From JAHEEL01 sp963836085 (GTDB lineage Bacteria; Actinomycetota; Acidimicrobiia; Spongiisociales; UBA5794): DNA of 64,000 nt. Within the stretch, counting starts at the first letter, position 1. Each line of letters opens with the position of its first letter. The stretch lies in assembly GCA_963836085.1 (NCBI GenBank), contig CAWIHT010000012.1:1-64000 (forward strand), given 5' to 3'. Below, in pieces: positions 8,321 through 16,881 of the stretch. Position numbers and translations under genes: made by a program. A model generated the notes under the pieces. The model saw only the letters and a program-made list of their open reading frames with translations. It was not told where the DNA came from and made no database searches.

Positions 8321-9754
8321 ATGGAACGCTTCACCCACCGCCGAGACCAGTTCGCTGCAGCCATCGAGGGCGGCATCGCCGTTGTGCCCGCCGCCATCGA
8401 AGTCACCCGCAACGATGACGTCACGTTCGAGTTCAGACAGTCGTCGGATTTCTTCTTCCTCACCGGCTTCGACGAGCCGGACGCAATTGCGCTGTTCGAT
8501 CCCGGCCATGACAAGCCGTACGTCTTGTTCGTCCGTCCCCGCGACCCGGAGATGGAGGCTTGGAACGGGCGACGGGCCGGGGTCGATGGCGCTAAGGCCG
8601 ACTTCGGTGCCGACGCCGCCTATCCCATCTCGGACTTCGAGAAGGTTCTACGCAACCGACTCAGGGGTCGAGACACTTTGTGGTACGACATTGGCTCCCC
8701 GATCGATGGTCGCGTCCTTGGAGCTCTCAAGCAGGCACGCGGCCTGCGAACGCGAACCGGCATCACCGTTCCATCATCGATCAATGATCCATCGACAATC
8801 CTCGACGAACTGCGGCTCATCAAGTCAACCGAGGAGATCGCGGCCCTGCGCTCGGCCTGCCGCATCTCGGCTGCGGGCCACTCGGAAGCGATCCGCTTTG
8901 CCGCCCCCGGTCGCGCAGAGCACGACGTTCAAGCGGCCATGGAGTATGTGTTCCGGTCGTGTGGAGCCGTGCGAGAGGGCTACCCGTCGATCGTCGCATC
9001 CGGCGACAACGCCTGCATCCTTCACTACACCGAAAACAACCGTCTGATGGAGGACGGCGACCTCCTGTTGATCGATGCCGCCGCCGAGATCGGGTACCTG
9101 GCTGCGGATATCACAAGGACGTTCCCGGTGAACGGCCGTTTCACAGCACCACAACGGGCGGTCTACGATGTCGTCCTCGCCGCACAGGAAGCTGTGATCG
9201 ATGCCTGTCGGCCAGGGTTGCCATTCACCGACATGCACGACATCGCCGTCCGAGTCCTCACCAAAGGGATGGTCGACCTCGGTCTGCTGCCCGGACCGGT
9301 CGAAGATGCGATCGCCTATGGCTGGTACCGGGAGTTCTACTTCCATGGCACCGGCCACTGGCTCGGGATGGACGTCCACGACTCTGGGGCCTATCGGGTC
9401 AACGGTGTCGGACGGCCACTCGCAGCGGGGATGGCATTCACCGTCGAACCGGGAATCTACGTGGCCCGGGAGAAGCACACGCTCACCCTCCCGAAGGTTC
9501 CGTTCGACGTGGACGCCGAGCGAGACCTCACCTACGAGGTGGGAGGAGCCGAAGCGAAGAGCATCATCGACGGTCGCAAGGCGGACGCCGAGACCGTGAA
9601 CCATCCGGTTCCCGAGGAGTTCCTCGGGATCGGTGTGCGGATCGAGGACGACCTTCTCGTCACCGAGACGGGTTGCGAGAACCTCACGAGGGACGTGCCG
9701 GTCGATCCCGATGAAATCGAGGCGCTCTGGCGGATATCGCGAAGCACCACGTAG
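8321..9754 (+). CDS. pepP: Xaa-Pro aminopeptidase (AMPP, M24B)
   Basis: 477 residues. The N-terminal creatinase-like domain covers about 1-160 (SSDFFFLTGFDEPDAIALF). The C-terminal pita-bread domain bears the dimetal ligands: DAAAEIGYLAADITRTFPVNGRF (two Asp), GTGHWLGMDVHDSG (His), VEPGIYV (Glu) and GIGVRIEDDLLVTETG (Glu). The family removes the N-terminal residue from peptides with proline at position 2. The in-frame sequence before ATG 8321 does not resemble the family, so the start was placed here; GAGACT lies 6 nt upstream as a weak -10-like element. It is convergent with the giant coiled-coil gene. A 5-bp UUCG hairpin (9784-9797) lies at the junction and may end transcription from either side. 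Confidence 0.92.
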   Translation: MERFTHRRDQFAAAIEGGIAVVPAAIEVTRNDDVTFEFRQSSDFFFLTGFDEPDAIALFDPGHDKPYVLFVRPRDPEMEAWNGRRAGVDGAKADFGADAAYPISDFEKVLRNRLRGRDTLWYDIGSPIDGRVLGALKQARGLRTRTGITVPSSINDPSTILDELRLIKSTEEIAALRSACRISAAGHSEAIRFAAPGRAEHDVQAAMEYVFRSCGAVREGYPSIVASGDNACILHYTENNRLMEDGDLLLIDAAAEIGYLAADITRTFPVNGRFTAPQRAVYDVVLAAQEAVIDACRPGLPFTDMHDIAVRVLTKGMVDLGLLPGPVEDAIAYGWYREFYFHGTGHWLGMDVHDSGAYRVNGVGRPLAAGMAFTVEPGIYVAREKHTLTLPKVPFDVDAERDLTYEVGGAEAKSIIDGRKADAETVNHPVPEEFLGIGVRIEDDLLVTETGCENLTRDVPVDPDEIEALWRISRSTT

Positions 9755-9783
9755 CGGTCGGGAGACCAGGCAAGGACAGCAGG

Positions 9784-9797
9784 AGCGCTTCGGCGCT
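9784..9797. terminator. UUCG-loop hairpin between convergent genes
   Basis: AGCGC-TTCG-GCGCT between pepP and the coiled-coil gene, overlapping the last codon of the latter. It is short, without a U-tract; a possible bidirectional terminator. Confidence 0.3.
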
Positions 9798-12700
9798 ACG
9801 AACCCTTGAGCGACTGTCGGAACGATTCGAGCGAGCGGACCACATTGGCTGCGTCGTCGCCGATGCGCGGGAGCTTGGCCGAGTTGCGCTCGTAGCGACT
9901 CGCCTGCACTTCCTCTTCCTCCTCGGTCGAATCCTCGTCGACCTTGGCGGCCGGCGCGAAGTCTGCGAAGTCGTCCTCAACCGTCTCAGGCGACTCGGCC
10001 TCGGCCTCGGTCTCGGTCTCGGCCCCGTAGACCGGCGTCGGCTGGTCGGGAGCCTCGTCCGGCCACACCACGCGGCGTGGCTCTTCGGCCTCCTCGACAG
10101 CCGGCGCCGCCTTCGCCGCTGCGAACTGTGCTGTCTCGAGCCGCTCTTCGGCAAGCCGGGCACGTTCCTGTTCGATGCGGGCAGCCTGCGCTTCGATCTC
10201 ACCCTGTCGCCGGTCGGCATCGGCCATCACCGACTCCGCAGCTCGTTTCGCATCAGCGATGATCTGCTCCGCCTGAGCGGCTGCTTCTGCGGCGATCTGT
10301 TCGGCTCGCTCATTCGCTGCGCGGAGTGCCTGTTCGGCTTCTTCGCTCACGCTGGCGACTGAGTCCATGGTGACGCCGGCCGCATCCAAGGCGGCGGCCC
10401 GCTCGGCCAATTCGACGTCCCAGCGCTCAATCTCGGCGAGCCGAGAGCGCAGCCCGTCCTCGGCGGCATCCTGCTCGGCAGCACGCCGATTCAGTTCATC
10501 GCGTCGACCGGCCAATTCGGCTCGCATCTGCTCGACCTCGTGGATCGTGCCCTCGTGCTCGGCCCTTGTGTTCTCGAGTTCGGCTACTTCGGCGAGCAGC
10601 CGTTCAATCTCTGCTCTGGCGGCTGTCGCCTCTCCCTCAGCCGCAGCTCGAATACCGACGGCCTCGCGCTGGGCCTGTTCGACGATCTCGAAGCCCTGAC
10701 GCTCTGCGTCCGACAGGTCGGATGCCTGCATGCGGGCCGCGGTGAGGACCCGGTCGGCTTCGTCACGCAACGAGTTCGCCTCGTTGCGAATGCGATTGGC
10801 TTCGGCCTCGGCGTTGGCAACCAACTGCAAGGCGTCCCGCCTCTGAACTTCGGACTCTTGGAGGATGCGTGCGACTTCCTTCTCGCGCTCATCGGCTTCC
10901 TGGGTCCGCGCAGTGGCCTCCGAGAGAACCTGCGCCGCCCGGCCCTCCGCGTCGGCGAGCTTCTCGGATACCTCGGCTTCCACGCCAGCGATGATCTCTG
11001 TGGCCTGTCCTTCGGCGTCCTGGATGATCTTGAGCTGCTCTTCGTACTCGTGGCGGACAGTGGCGGCCTTCTCCCGCATCCTCGCGACATCGTCGCGGGC
11101 TCCTGCAGTCATCGCTTCGACCGAATCACGTGTCTCGGTCAGAAGCTGCTCAGCCTCAGACCTCATCTGCTGTGCGTACTCCTCGGCCGCGGCGATGGCG
11201 GCCTGAGCGTCGACGTGAACGGCTTCGGCGATCTCCTCTGCTTTGCGAACGATTGCTGCGCCGGTCTCTTCTGCCTCGTGGTGGACTCTGGCGGACTTCT
11301 CCATCGCATCATGGAGTTGGCGCTCAGCTTCATCACGAGCGGTGGAAAGGAATCCTTCAGCTTCGGCCGCGACCCGACCTGCTTCCTCGCGAACCCGCTC
11401 GGCCTCTGCCGTGACTTCGCCGGCGGATCGTTCTGCATCGGTCCTGACGCGCTCAGCTTCCTCAGTCGCCTCGCGCAACCTGCGCTCGATCTCCTCGCGA
11501 GCACCAGAGCGGATCTGGTCGGCTTCGGTGGTAGCTTCACCTCGAAGTCGCTCGGCCTCCTCGAAGGCTGCAATGACTGCTTCTTCGGCCTGGCGGGCGA
11601 TTTCGTCGACCGACGCGATGCGTTCCTCGGCTCTGACCTCGGCGGCGGCGAGAATCGCATGCTGCTCCTTGGCGGCCTCCCACGACATCTCGGCGTCGGC
11701 AAGGATCTGCAAGGCCTGCTGCTGTTCGGTCTCGGCCTCGACATATCGTGCTTCGATCCGGCGGAAGGCCCCATCAAACAGGTCAGCCGCTTCGGTGTCG
11801 GCTCGGGTCAGCGTCGCTGAGGCGTACTCCTCAGCCTCAGCCCTGATCGAGTCGGCCTCGCTACGGAGGATCTGTGCGGTCTTCTCAGCTTCTCGCCGGG
11901 TCCGATCAGCGTCGTCCTTGACCTCAACCGCTTCGTCGCGTGCCGCGGAGCGAACTGATTCCGCTTCCTCATGCAGCCGACGGGCGTCGGCGATGATCTC
12001 TTCGGCCTGTGCTTCCGCGGAATGACGGGCCCGCTCGGCTTCGTCGCGCATGGTTCGAGCGTCGCGTTTTGCCTCTTCGATGACGGAGGCGGATTCGCTC
12101 TCGGCGTCGGTCTTGATCCGGTCCGCTTCTTCGCGGATCGCCGCTGCCTCGTCCTCGAACCTAGTTGCCTCGGCGCGCAGCTGGTCCACGCGTGCCTGCG
12201 CTTCGGCGAGTGCGGCGCCGGTCCGTTCTTCGGCGGCGACGACCTCTGCGAGACGGTGATCGAGTTCAGCCTTCTGGTCCTCGAACTCTGCGATCTGCTG
12301 TGCTGCGAGTGCTGCTGCGGCTTCCTGAGACTCCTTGATCTCGGAATCCACGCGAGCGCGGCGCTCTTCTGCCGCACTGATCATCTCTTGTGCTGCAGCC
12401 TCGGCGCTCGCCTGCGTTTCGGCACTCTCGGCGAGAGCAGAAGCAAGGATCTCCTGGGCTTCGGCCTCGAGCCGTGCGGCGTCTTCCTCGGCCGCCTCGC
12501 GGATTTGGGCGCCACGCTCATCGAACCCCGTCAGGATCGACTGCATGCGCTCTTCGGCATCAGCGATCAGTTCCCTGGCGTCGCGTTGGGCCGCCGACAC
12601 CTTCCGTGCAGCTTCGAGCCGGTCCTGATCGGCCTGGTCACGTGTCCGTGCCGCGGCCTGTTTGATGGCCCGTGCCGATTCCTCCGACCGGTCCAACACG

Positions 12701-14031
12701 CCCTGGGCACGCTCGCGTGCCGCGGCTTCGATACTTGCAGCCCGCTCAACGCCGGTGAGAGATTCTTCGTCGAGCAACGCGATCCGGGCTTCGAGATCGC
12801 GTTGGAGTTCAACCACCTGCTCGGCTTCTCGTTCGGCACGCATCAACAGCGCTTCGGCCTTCTCGCGGGCATCCTCGCGGATGTGCTCCGCCTCTTGCTC
12901 GGCGCGGGCAAGGACCTCGTCGGCCGTCTCGCCGGGACTCGCCACAACGGTGACTTCTGAGGCAGCTGCGGTTGCCTCGGCGATGATCGCCTCGGCTTGC
13001 GCTGCTGCGTTGCTCGCGGCTTCTGCGAGGATCACACTGGCTCGGTCGCGAGCAGCCCCGACAATCTCTGTCGCTTCAGACTCGCGTTCGGCACGGAGGC
13101 TCTCCACCTCGGCCAGCATGGCTGCACGCTCGGATTCGAGTTCCCGAACCCGGTCGTCGAATTCGGCAGCCCGAGCTTCGAGATCGGCACCCGTCGCATC
13201 TGCGGCGGCAACGATTGCTTCGGCACGCTCCTGCGCCTCGGCGAGGATGCGTTCGGCTGCCTCTGCTGCCTCGGCTTCGCGGTTCGAGTCGGGGGCCACG
13301 GCTGCTGCCAGCTCTTCCGAGAGGCGCTGCACATCGGCCGTCAGCCGGTCACGATCAGCTTCCAGCTCAGCGATGCGAGCCTGCTCGCTCTCGCGCTCAG
13401 CTGCGAGCAGTTGTTCTGCTTCGAGTTGGGCGACGGCAATGATCTCTTCGGCCTGCCGCTGCGCCTCTTCAACGAGCGCTGACCCGTCAACAGCATTCTG
13501 GCTGGTCTCAGCGATCAGCCGCTCGCGATCAGCCTCGAGTTCGGCAATGCGTTCTTTGTCGGCCGTTCGCTCGTGAGCGAACAGCTTTTCGGCTTCGACC
13601 TTGGCGGCCGCAACGAGTTCGTCGGCTTGCCGCTGCGCCTGTTCGATGATGGCGTCTGCGTTGGCGTCCGGGGTGGTCGTCTTGGCGCGTTGTTCGGCGT
13701 CCCGCTCGATAGCAGCGGCTCGATCTCGCGCCTCGGACTCGATCTTCGCTGCCTGTTTCCGGGCGCGGCTGAGCACGCGGTCCTTCGCGTCGAACACCGC
13801 GACCATGGCGCTGTCGACGGACTGACCTTCCGACGATCGGGTCTTCTCCGCTTCAAACTCTGCCTTCTGCAGCCGGGTCTTCGTCTCCTGGGCCCAGTGT
13901 TCGAGCTCGCGGAAGTTCGACTCCAGTTCGCGGAGGAAATCTTTGACTTCACGCTTGTCGTAGCCCTTGCGGGTTGTCGAGAACTCGCGTGTGTCAATGG
14001 ACTCTGGGAGGTTGGGGGCTTTCTCGCTCAC
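9796..14031 (-). CDS. giant DivIVA-domain coiled-coil protein (Scy/FilP-like)
   Basis: About 1,411 residues. Residues 1-60 resemble a DivIVA head: REFSTTRKGYDKREVKDFLRELE. The next 1,200 residues are nearly continuous Ala/Glu/Arg-rich coiled coil with recurring blocks such as AEEIIADA, EAERLRGEA and AEEIAEAVHVDAQA. A proline-containing acidic tail follows. The protein ends with a distinct segment (YERNSAKLPRIGDDAANVVRSLESFRQSLKGS region) that could be a docking motif. In Streptomyces, proteins of this design (Scy, FilP, DivIVA) organise polar growth and cell shape, so a cytoskeletal role is inferred. Start: an upstream TTG at 14073 overlaps a candidate -10 (TAGTTT, 14072-14077), so GTG 14031, or GTG 14061, is more likely. 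It lies at the end of the gluconeogenic gene run but is not functionally related to it. Confidence 0.85.
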   Translation of the reverse strand: MSEKAPNLPESIDTREFSTTRKGYDKREVKDFLRELESNFRELEHWAQETKTRLQKAEFEAEKTRSSEGQSVDSAMVAVFDAKDRVLSRARKQAAKIESEARDRAAAIERDAEQRAKTTTPDANADAIIEQAQRQADELVAAAKVEAEKLFAHERTADKERIAELEADRERLIAETSQNAVDGSALVEEAQRQAEEIIAVAQLEAEQLLAAERESEQARIAELEADRDRLTADVQRLSEELAAAVAPDSNREAEAAEAAERILAEAQERAEAIVAAADATGADLEARAAEFDDRVRELESERAAMLAEVESLRAERESEATEIVGAARDRASVILAEAASNAAAQAEAIIAEATAAASEVTVVASPGETADEVLARAEQEAEHIREDAREKAEALLMRAEREAEQVVELQRDLEARIALLDEESLTGVERAASIEAAARERAQGVLDRSEESARAIKQAAARTRDQADQDRLEAARKVSAAQRDARELIADAEERMQSILTGFDERGAQIREAAEEDAARLEAEAQEILASALAESAETQASAEAAAQEMISAAEERRARVDSEIKESQEAAAALAAQQIAEFEDQKAELDHRLAEVVAAEERTGAALAEAQARVDQLRAEATRFEDEAAAIREEADRIKTDAESESASVIEEAKRDARTMRDEAERARHSAEAQAEEIIADARRLHEEAESVRSAARDEAVEVKDDADRTRREAEKTAQILRSEADSIRAEAEEYASATLTRADTEAADLFDGAFRRIEARYVEAETEQQQALQILADAEMSWEAAKEQHAILAAAEVRAEERIASVDEIARQAEEAVIAAFEEAERLRGEATTEADQIRSGAREEIERRLREATEEAERVRTDAERSAGEVTAEAERVREEAGRVAAEAEGFLSTARDEAERQLHDAMEKSARVHHEAEETGAAIVRKAEEIAEAVHVDAQAAIAAAEEYAQQMRSEAEQLLTETRDSVEAMTAGARDDVARMREKAATVRHEYEEQLKIIQDAEGQATEIIAGVEAEVSEKLADAEGRAAQVLSEATARTQEADEREKEVARILQESEVQRRDALQLVANAEAEANRIRNEANSLRDEADRVLTAARMQASDLSDAERQGFEIVEQAQREAVGIRAAAEGEATAARAEIERLLAEVAELENTRAEHEGTIHEVEQMRAELAGRRDELNRRAAEQDAAEDGLRSRLAEIERWDVELAERAAALDAAGVTMDSVASVSEEAEQALRAANERAEQIAAEAAAQAEQIIADAKRAAESVMADADRRQGEIEAQAARIEQERARLAEERLETAQFAAAKAAPAVEEAEEPRRVVWPDEAPDQPTPVYGAETETEAEAESPETVEDDFADFAPAAKVDEDSTEEEEEVQASRYERNSAKLPRIGDDAANVVRSLESFRQSLKGS

Positions 14032-14164
14032 GTGCGTTCTATCGGCCGCACGTGCACCCACCTTGATGCGCAAACTAGTCAGTGCCGAAGGGACCAGTCA
14101 CCGGCCCTGCGCGCGCGAGTGGGGCGACCCGAGGGCCGCCCCACTCGATCAGTCAATCGATCGC

Positions 14165-15691
14165 CTAGATGGCGTTGACGATGCTCTCGTCGAGGCCGGG
14201 GAAGCTCCTGAGGAACTCCTTGCGCTCGGTGTCGAGTTGGTTCACGATCGCGTTGTACTCGTCCATCCGGCCCTGGCGCTCGTAGAGGCGCCGCGGCTGG
14301 AGGATCTCCGGGTCGGGGAACCCGGGCAGATCGGCCGCGACGAAGTAGCCGAAGTCCGGATCCTCTTCCCACTCGATCGCGCCTTCGACGATGCCCTGGA
14401 CCACGGCGGACGAATGCCTGATCTTGACTTTCTTCGAACGCTCGTCGCTGTCCTCGCCGCCGACCCTGCCGGTCGACATGAGGTACACCTCGAGGTCCGG
14501 CATGGTCTCGAGCAGTTCGAGGAGCCGCTTGCCCTGCATCGCGTCGTTGGTGAAGAAGAACGGGTTGGTCCCGGGAACCCTCAGACTCTTCCCCATCTCG
14601 GCGGCACCACCGGCCGACGTACCCTTCGTCTCACCCAGCATGAAGTACGCCGCCGCCTGCTCTCGCTTGAGCTTCGCCACCGCTGGGATGATGTTCTCGT
14701 TGCGGTTGAGCAACAACAGGTAGTTGACGGGCGGGAGGCCACTCGGATTGCGATGCCGGATATTCGCCAGCGGGAACGTGGAACGTCCGTTGGCGGTGTA
14801 CGAGTCGTCGAAGAAGTCGACCTTCCCGTCCGGATCGGTGTGGGTGTTCTCGAGCCAAGCGTCCGGACGGGTGGTCCCGCCGTAGATCGTCGGCTCGTCG
14901 TCCTCGTCGAGTCCGAATGTCTTTGCAAAACATCCGTTCTCGGACGAGTACACCTTGCCGCCGGGGAACAGGGCGACGAAGTCGTCCTGAACCGGAAGCG
15001 AACCGAGCTGCCGGCGGAAGGTCGTCGTCGTCTTCCCGGTGCCCGAGAGGCCCAGGATCAGAGCGACCTTCTCTTCTCCGTCGACGTCCGGGAACGTCTT
15101 CAGACCAGAGTGAAGAGCCAGACCGCCGACCTGGTAGACGAGGAAGTTCCACATGCGGAGGCCGCCCATCTTCGACTCACCAAAGTAGTCGGAACCAAAC
15201 ACACGAGTGACGTAGTTCTCGTGGTCGACCGCGATGAGTCGGTCATCCGACTTGCCGGGTGCTGGGAGGCCCGGCGTGTAGATGACCGTGAACTCTGGCA
15301 CATATGCATCGTCCTTGGGGAAGAACAGCTGCTGCTGCATCGCAGGAATGTTCGCCGACGTTTTCTCCATGTAGAGACGACTCGCGGTCCGGAACTCCGG
15401 ATCGGGGCCGATGTAGCCCTCGATCAGGATCATGTCCTTGTCCGCGATGTATGCGTCCTGCTTGGCAGCCCACTCGTCGTACTCGGCGCGGCTCATTGCC
15501 GGCTTGAAGGTCTCGTCGTCGTCGACGAAGAACGTCGACTTCGAGAGGCGAGCCGTGATCTCAGCCTTGTAGCTGAGGTTCCCGAACTCGGTCTCGATGA
15601 TGCGTGGCATGTACTCGAGGGTCCATGCCCGCATCTCTTCCTGCGTCGGATTCTTCGCGACCGACGCCGCGTGCGGCAGCCTGATAGCCAT
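14165..15691 (-). CDS. pckA: phosphoenolpyruvate carboxykinase (ATP), divergent
   Basis: 508 residues. The P-loop GLSGTGKTTTTF, the preceding FGESKMGGLRMWNFLVY block and the ENGCFAKTFGLDEDDEPTIYGG block align with ATP-type PEP carboxykinase. The reaction is oxaloacetate plus ATP to PEP, CO2 and ADP, the entry to gluconeogenesis. Several usually invariant stretches differ. The kinase-2 DDEHGW reads DDFVAL, the MHCSAN block reads LHSGLK, and the GxTxKxAGTE region is replaced by GETKGTSAGGAAEMG. It may therefore be a distinct subfamily. The start ATG has GGGAGG 7 nt upstream. It lies 39 nt downstream of the class I aldolase gene on the same strand, probably in one operon. Confidence 0.85.
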   Translation of the reverse strand: MAIRLPHAASVAKNPTQEEMRAWTLEYMPRIIETEFGNLSYKAEITARLSKSTFFVDDDETFKPAMSRAEYDEWAAKQDAYIADKDMILIEGYIGPDPEFRTASRLYMEKTSANIPAMQQQLFFPKDDAYVPEFTVIYTPGLPAPGKSDDRLIAVDHENYVTRVFGSDYFGESKMGGLRMWNFLVYQVGGLALHSGLKTFPDVDGEEKVALILGLSGTGKTTTTFRRQLGSLPVQDDFVALFPGGKVYSSENGCFAKTFGLDEDDEPTIYGGTTRPDAWLENTHTDPDGKVDFFDDSYTANGRSTFPLANIRHRNPSGLPPVNYLLLLNRNENIIPAVAKLKREQAAAYFMLGETKGTSAGGAAEMGKSLRVPGTNPFFFTNDAMQGKRLLELLETMPDLEVYLMSTGRVGGEDSDERSKKVKIRHSSAVVQGIVEGAIEWEEDPDFGYFVAADLPGFPDPEILQPRRLYERQGRMDEYNAIVNQLDTERKEFLRSFPGLDESIVNAI

Positions 15692-15730
15692 TCGTCGTCC
15701 TCCCTGGGATGTGTTGTTCGGCGCCTTCCC

Positions 15731-16780
15731 CTAGGCGACCGTGATGCTCTCGTCCAGGTAGACATCCTGAATGGCATTGAGCAACGCTGCACCTTCAGCC
15801 ATCGGACGCTGGAAGGCCTTGCGGCCCGAGATGAGCCCCATGCCGCCTGCACGCTTGTTGATCACGGCCGTCAAGACCGCTTGCTCGAGGTCGCCTGCGC
15901 CCGAGGACGCGCCACCGCTGTTGATCAGCCCGGCGCGGCCCATGTAGCTGTTGACAACCTGCCAGCGGGTGAGGTCGATCGGGTTGTCGGACGTCAGTTC
16001 CTCGTAGACAAGAGGATGCGTCTTCCCATACCCGACGGCCCCATAGCCGTTGTTGTTCTCCGGAAGCTTCTGCTTGATGATGTCAGCCTCGATCGTCACA
16101 CCGAGGTGGTTGGCCTGGCTGGTGAGGTCGGAGGATGCCTCGTAGGAGACGCCGTCGACCGTGAAGCCCGAGTTACGGATGTAGCACCAGAGGACGGTGA
16201 ACATGCCGAGGGCGTGGGCCTCTTCGAACGCCGCTGCGACCTCTTGGATCTGGCGGTTCGAGTCTTCGGAACCGAAGTAGATGGTGGCGCCGACACCCGC
16301 AGCACCGAGATTCCATGCCTGCTCTACCGAGCCGAACATGATCTGGTCGTACGTGGCGGGGTACGTCATCAACTCGTTGTGGTTGATCTTCACGATGAAC
16401 GGGATCTTGTGCGCGTACTTGCGCGACGCCATGCCGAGCACACCGAACGTGGTCGCGACGGCGTTCGTGCCGCCGGCGAGGGCGAGTTCGATGATGTTTA
16501 CCGGGTCGAAGTACGCGGGGTTCGGAGCGAACGACGCGGCACCGGAGTGCTCGATTCCCTGATCGACAGGGAGGATCGACACGTAGCCGGTTCCGGCCAG
16601 GCGGCCGTTGTTGAACAGGGCCTGGAGGTTGCGGAGAACCTGCGGGTTCCGGTCGGTCTGACCGAAGACGCGGTCGACGAAGTCGGGTCCGGGAAGAGAC
16701 AGGGTCTCTTTCGGAATGCCGGTCGCCTTGTAGTTGAGCAGGGCGTCGGCTTCGGCGCCGAGCAGTTGCTGGATGTCCAT
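15731..16780 (-). CDS. fbaB: class I fructose-bisphosphate aldolase, archaeal (DhnA/FbaB) type
   Basis: 349 residues. AAGGAG 7 nt before ATG 16780 sets the start. Family motifs: ILPVDQGIEHSG near residue 68, FIVKINHNE, IYFGSEDSNRQIQEV, and EADIIKQKLPE, where the Lys is the expected Schiff-base residue. The C-terminal NSGGASSGAGDLEQAV and GLISGRKAFQRP bind the substrate phosphates. It interconverts fructose-1,6-bisphosphate with dihydroxyacetone phosphate and glyceraldehyde-3-phosphate. Next to pckA downstream and a phosphohexomutase upstream, it likely works in the gluconeogenic direction. This type does not need a divalent metal. Confidence 0.93.
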   Translation of the reverse strand: MDIQQLLGAEADALLNYKATGIPKETLSLPGPDFVDRVFGQTDRNPQVLRNLQALFNNGRLAGTGYVSILPVDQGIEHSGAASFAPNPAYFDPVNIIELALAGGTNAVATTFGVLGMASRKYAHKIPFIVKINHNELMTYPATYDQIMFGSVEQAWNLGAAGVGATIYFGSEDSNRQIQEVAAAFEEAHALGMFTVLWCYIRNSGFTVDGVSYEASSDLTSQANHLGVTIEADIIKQKLPENNNGYGAVGYGKTHPLVYEELTSDNPIDLTRWQVVNSYMGRAGLINSGGASSGAGDLEQAVLTAVINKRAGGMGLISGRKAFQRPMAEGAALLNAIQDVYLDESITVA

Positions 16781-16881
16781 TGAGACTCCTTGCGAGGGGG
16801 GTGTCCTGTTGATTATCGCCGAACCCGTGCACTGACGTGAATTTCCTCCACCCACACGCCGCGAATCCAGGGGTCGCGGCG

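Noticed and set aside
13967..16783. 938-codon open frame on the plus strand
   Set aside because: Antisense to PEP carboxykinase and the aldolase; Arg/Val/Leu-rich composition and no start signal. A GC-rich shadow.
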